Source: UBA6168 sp041392505 (GTDB lineage: Bacteria > Bacteroidota > Bacteroidia > Chitinophagales > Saprospiraceae). From it: 64,000 nucleotides of DNA. Shown piece by piece: positions 62,802 to 64,000 of this stretch. The notes under the pieces are model-generated. The model was not told where the DNA came from. It was given only the letters and a program-made list of their open reading frames with translations, and made no database searches. The stretch spans positions 1 through 64,000 of the forward strand of contig JAWKLX010000051.1 in the NCBI GenBank assembly GCA_041392505.1, given 5' to 3'. Position 1 is the first letter of the stretch, and each line of letters opens with the position of its first letter. A program made the position numbers and the translations under genes.

Positions 62802-64000
62802 ATGAAAAAATATATTTATTCGGGTTTGGTTTTTTGTTTTTTGGTGGTTGGATGTTTTAAGGCTGGCTCACAGGTGGTATATGGTATTTATTTTCAAGGG
62901 AACACCACATACCTTGCGGTAATTGATATTTCAAATTGTTCGACTTGTAATGTACTGGAATTACCTTCGACCTCTAATACAGAAGATTTATCTATTTTAC
63001 CCAATGGTGACATTGCAATCATTAATAATGCAAATTTAAGCGTAGATATTTATTCTCCGCCTTCGTCCATTCCCGTTGTCGTCCCTTTGAATCCATCCAG
63101 CCTGGTGTATGGTTCTTTATTGTTTAATGGGTTACTTTACATTTATGCAGAAAATGGACTGTATTACCTTGATCCAACAACCAATCAAATTACTTATGTT
63201 GGGGCGTGGCCTGCCGGTATGCCATCCCCTGCGGTCTTTGAACTATATGAATCAAGCGGTCAAATTTACCTAATGGAGATGTATGGGAATCCGGGTGAAA
63301 TTTGGCAAGTTGACCTGACAAATCCTTCAAACTCTACTTATTTGCAACAAGTGCCCACTACACCTGGTGTTATTATTTCTGTGACTTCGGTTGGAAATGA
63401 TATTTTATTTATAGCAGAAGAATGGTTAAACTCTTACAACCCAGCGTCCAATTCTTTCAGCCAAGAGTGCAATTTAAATGATTTGGGGATTTTTGGTGCA
63501 ATGACGGGGCTTACTTATCTTCCTTCAGGCGTAGCACCGCCGCCCTGTTTATGTACAACTGACGCTGGCACAGTTTCATTTTTAACTTCAGAAATCTGCC
63601 TTCCGGAGGAAGCAGTAGTTCCATTTAACAATGATGCAACATTAAACAGTGATGACCTTTTGCAATATATTTTATTCTCTAACTTATCAGATACTCTTGG
63701 AAGTATTTTAGTTACAAGCAACACCGCCAGCATAGGATTTAATCCAATAACCATGCAGACAGGTGTGACTTATTACCTTGCCACCATCGCCGGGGACAAC
63801 CTCAACGGCAATGTGAACTTAACCGACGACTGCCTTTCTATCTCCAATGCTTCTGAGGTGGTCTGGTGGCCACAGCCTTCCGTTTCCTTTGCCGCCCCCA
63901 ACCCTGATGTTTGTGTGGGCGGTTGCATTACCCTCGAAGTCACCCTGACGGGGACGCCGCCGTTTAGCCTGACCGGGGAGATTCTTGCAGGGGCGAATGT
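62802..64000 (+). CDS. Surface-protein N-terminus (right-truncated by window edge)
   Basis: The open frame from ATG 62802 runs off the right end (399 residues seen). It starts with a signal peptide (KYIYSGLVFCFLVVGCFKAG), then a beta-propeller-like region (VYGIYFQGNTTYLAVIDISN, LDPTTNQITYVGAWPAGMPS, AMTGLTYLPSGVAPPPCLC) and, from about 360, SprB/PKD-like segments (SVSFAAPNPDVCVGGCITLE, VTLTGTPPFSLTGEILAG). In Saprospiraceae such proteins are long adhesins ending in a gliding-motility or T9SS C-terminal domain. Its decayed paralogue lies just upstream. Confidence 0.75.
   Translation, partial: MKKYIYSGLVFCFLVVGCFKAGSQVVYGIYFQGNTTYLAVIDISNCSTCNVLELPSTSNTEDLSILPNGDIAIINNANLSVDIYSPPSSIPVVVPLNPSSLVYGSLLFNGLLYIYAENGLYYLDPTTNQITYVGAWPAGMPSPAVFELYESSGQIYLMEMYGNPGEIWQVDLTNPSNSTYLQQVPTTPGVIISVTSVGNDILFIAEEWLNSYNPASNSFSQECNLNDLGIFGAMTGLTYLPSGVAPPPCLCTTDAGTVSFLTSEICLPEEAVVPFNNDATLNSDDLLQYILFSNLSDTLGSILVTSNTASIGFNPITMQTGVTYYLATIAGDNLNGNVNLTDDCLSISNASEVVWWPQPSVSFAAPNPDVCVGGCITLEVTLTGTPPFSLTGEILAGAN

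Noticed and set aside
1..64000. Prophage or rRNA/tRNA-associated island
   Set aside because: No phage structural genes, tRNA or rRNA could be recognised, and no integrase gene or tRNA attachment site was seen.

Overview
The window looks like the chromosome of a free-living Bacteroidota, most likely a Saprospiraceae-like or Lewinella-like bacterium. This rests on many secreted proteins with type IX secretion (T9SS) C-terminal sorting domains, a SusC-like TonB-dependent receptor, two-component-regulator-propeller and LytS/LytTR regulators, RDD and CotH proteins, TAnnTTTG-type promoter boxes and a sphingolipid-desaturase homologue. Assignment is by protein style only. I see no rRNA, tRNA or CRISPR array.

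Layout. 0-4.2 kb: the start of a propeller sensor gene (runs off the left edge), a dead IS1-family element with intact ends, and mnmE. 4.2-10.5 kb: a membrane protein with an effector-associated-type N-terminus, two outer-membrane barrels, a 113-bp miniature element whose ends match the IS, an RDD protein and a secreted protein. 10.5-18.4 kb: a GH53 galactanase whose signal peptide is separated from it by a 13-T tract, a LytS/LytTR pair and a very large TolB-propeller/barrel protein. 18.9-22.0 kb: hydrolases and a DES1-like sphingolipid desaturase. 22.2-27.8 kb: a gene-poor graveyard with truncated or frameshifted T9SS proteins and a lipoprotein relic. 27.9-35.1 kb: punA, ywbE, a DsbA-like protein, CotH, TlpA-like lipoprotein, an orphan gluconate-dehydrogenase-subunit-3-like protein, a DUF2892 protein and a Crp/Fnr regulator. 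35.4-39.0 kb: an AT-rich accessory island that reads as two gene cassettes separated by attC-like palindromes; cassette 1 carries a DUF1851/Tdi1-like gene and cassette 2 an AAA ATPase plus HNH nuclease pair resembling Septu anti-phage systems. 39.0-64.0 kb: a sugar dehydrogenase, a GT2/YaiO exopolysaccharide pair, dut, a sugar nucleotidyltransferase, a TPR protein, an esterase, a TonB receptor with an MbnP-like lipoprotein, and several giant T9SS surface proteins, one of them a decayed paralogue of the last (right-truncated) gene.

Themes. The most interesting signal is the cassette-like island carrying the ATPase/HNH pair, because it suggests an integron-like route by which Bacteroidota acquire defence genes. 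A second signal is a set of tandem heptanucleotide arrays with unrelated unit sequences at about ten gene boundaries, one of which lies in frame inside mnmE. A third is a stock of small palindromic or MITE-like elements. Several genes are broken by single-base changes in homopolymers, so sequencing error must be excluded before they are called pseudogenes or phase-variable.
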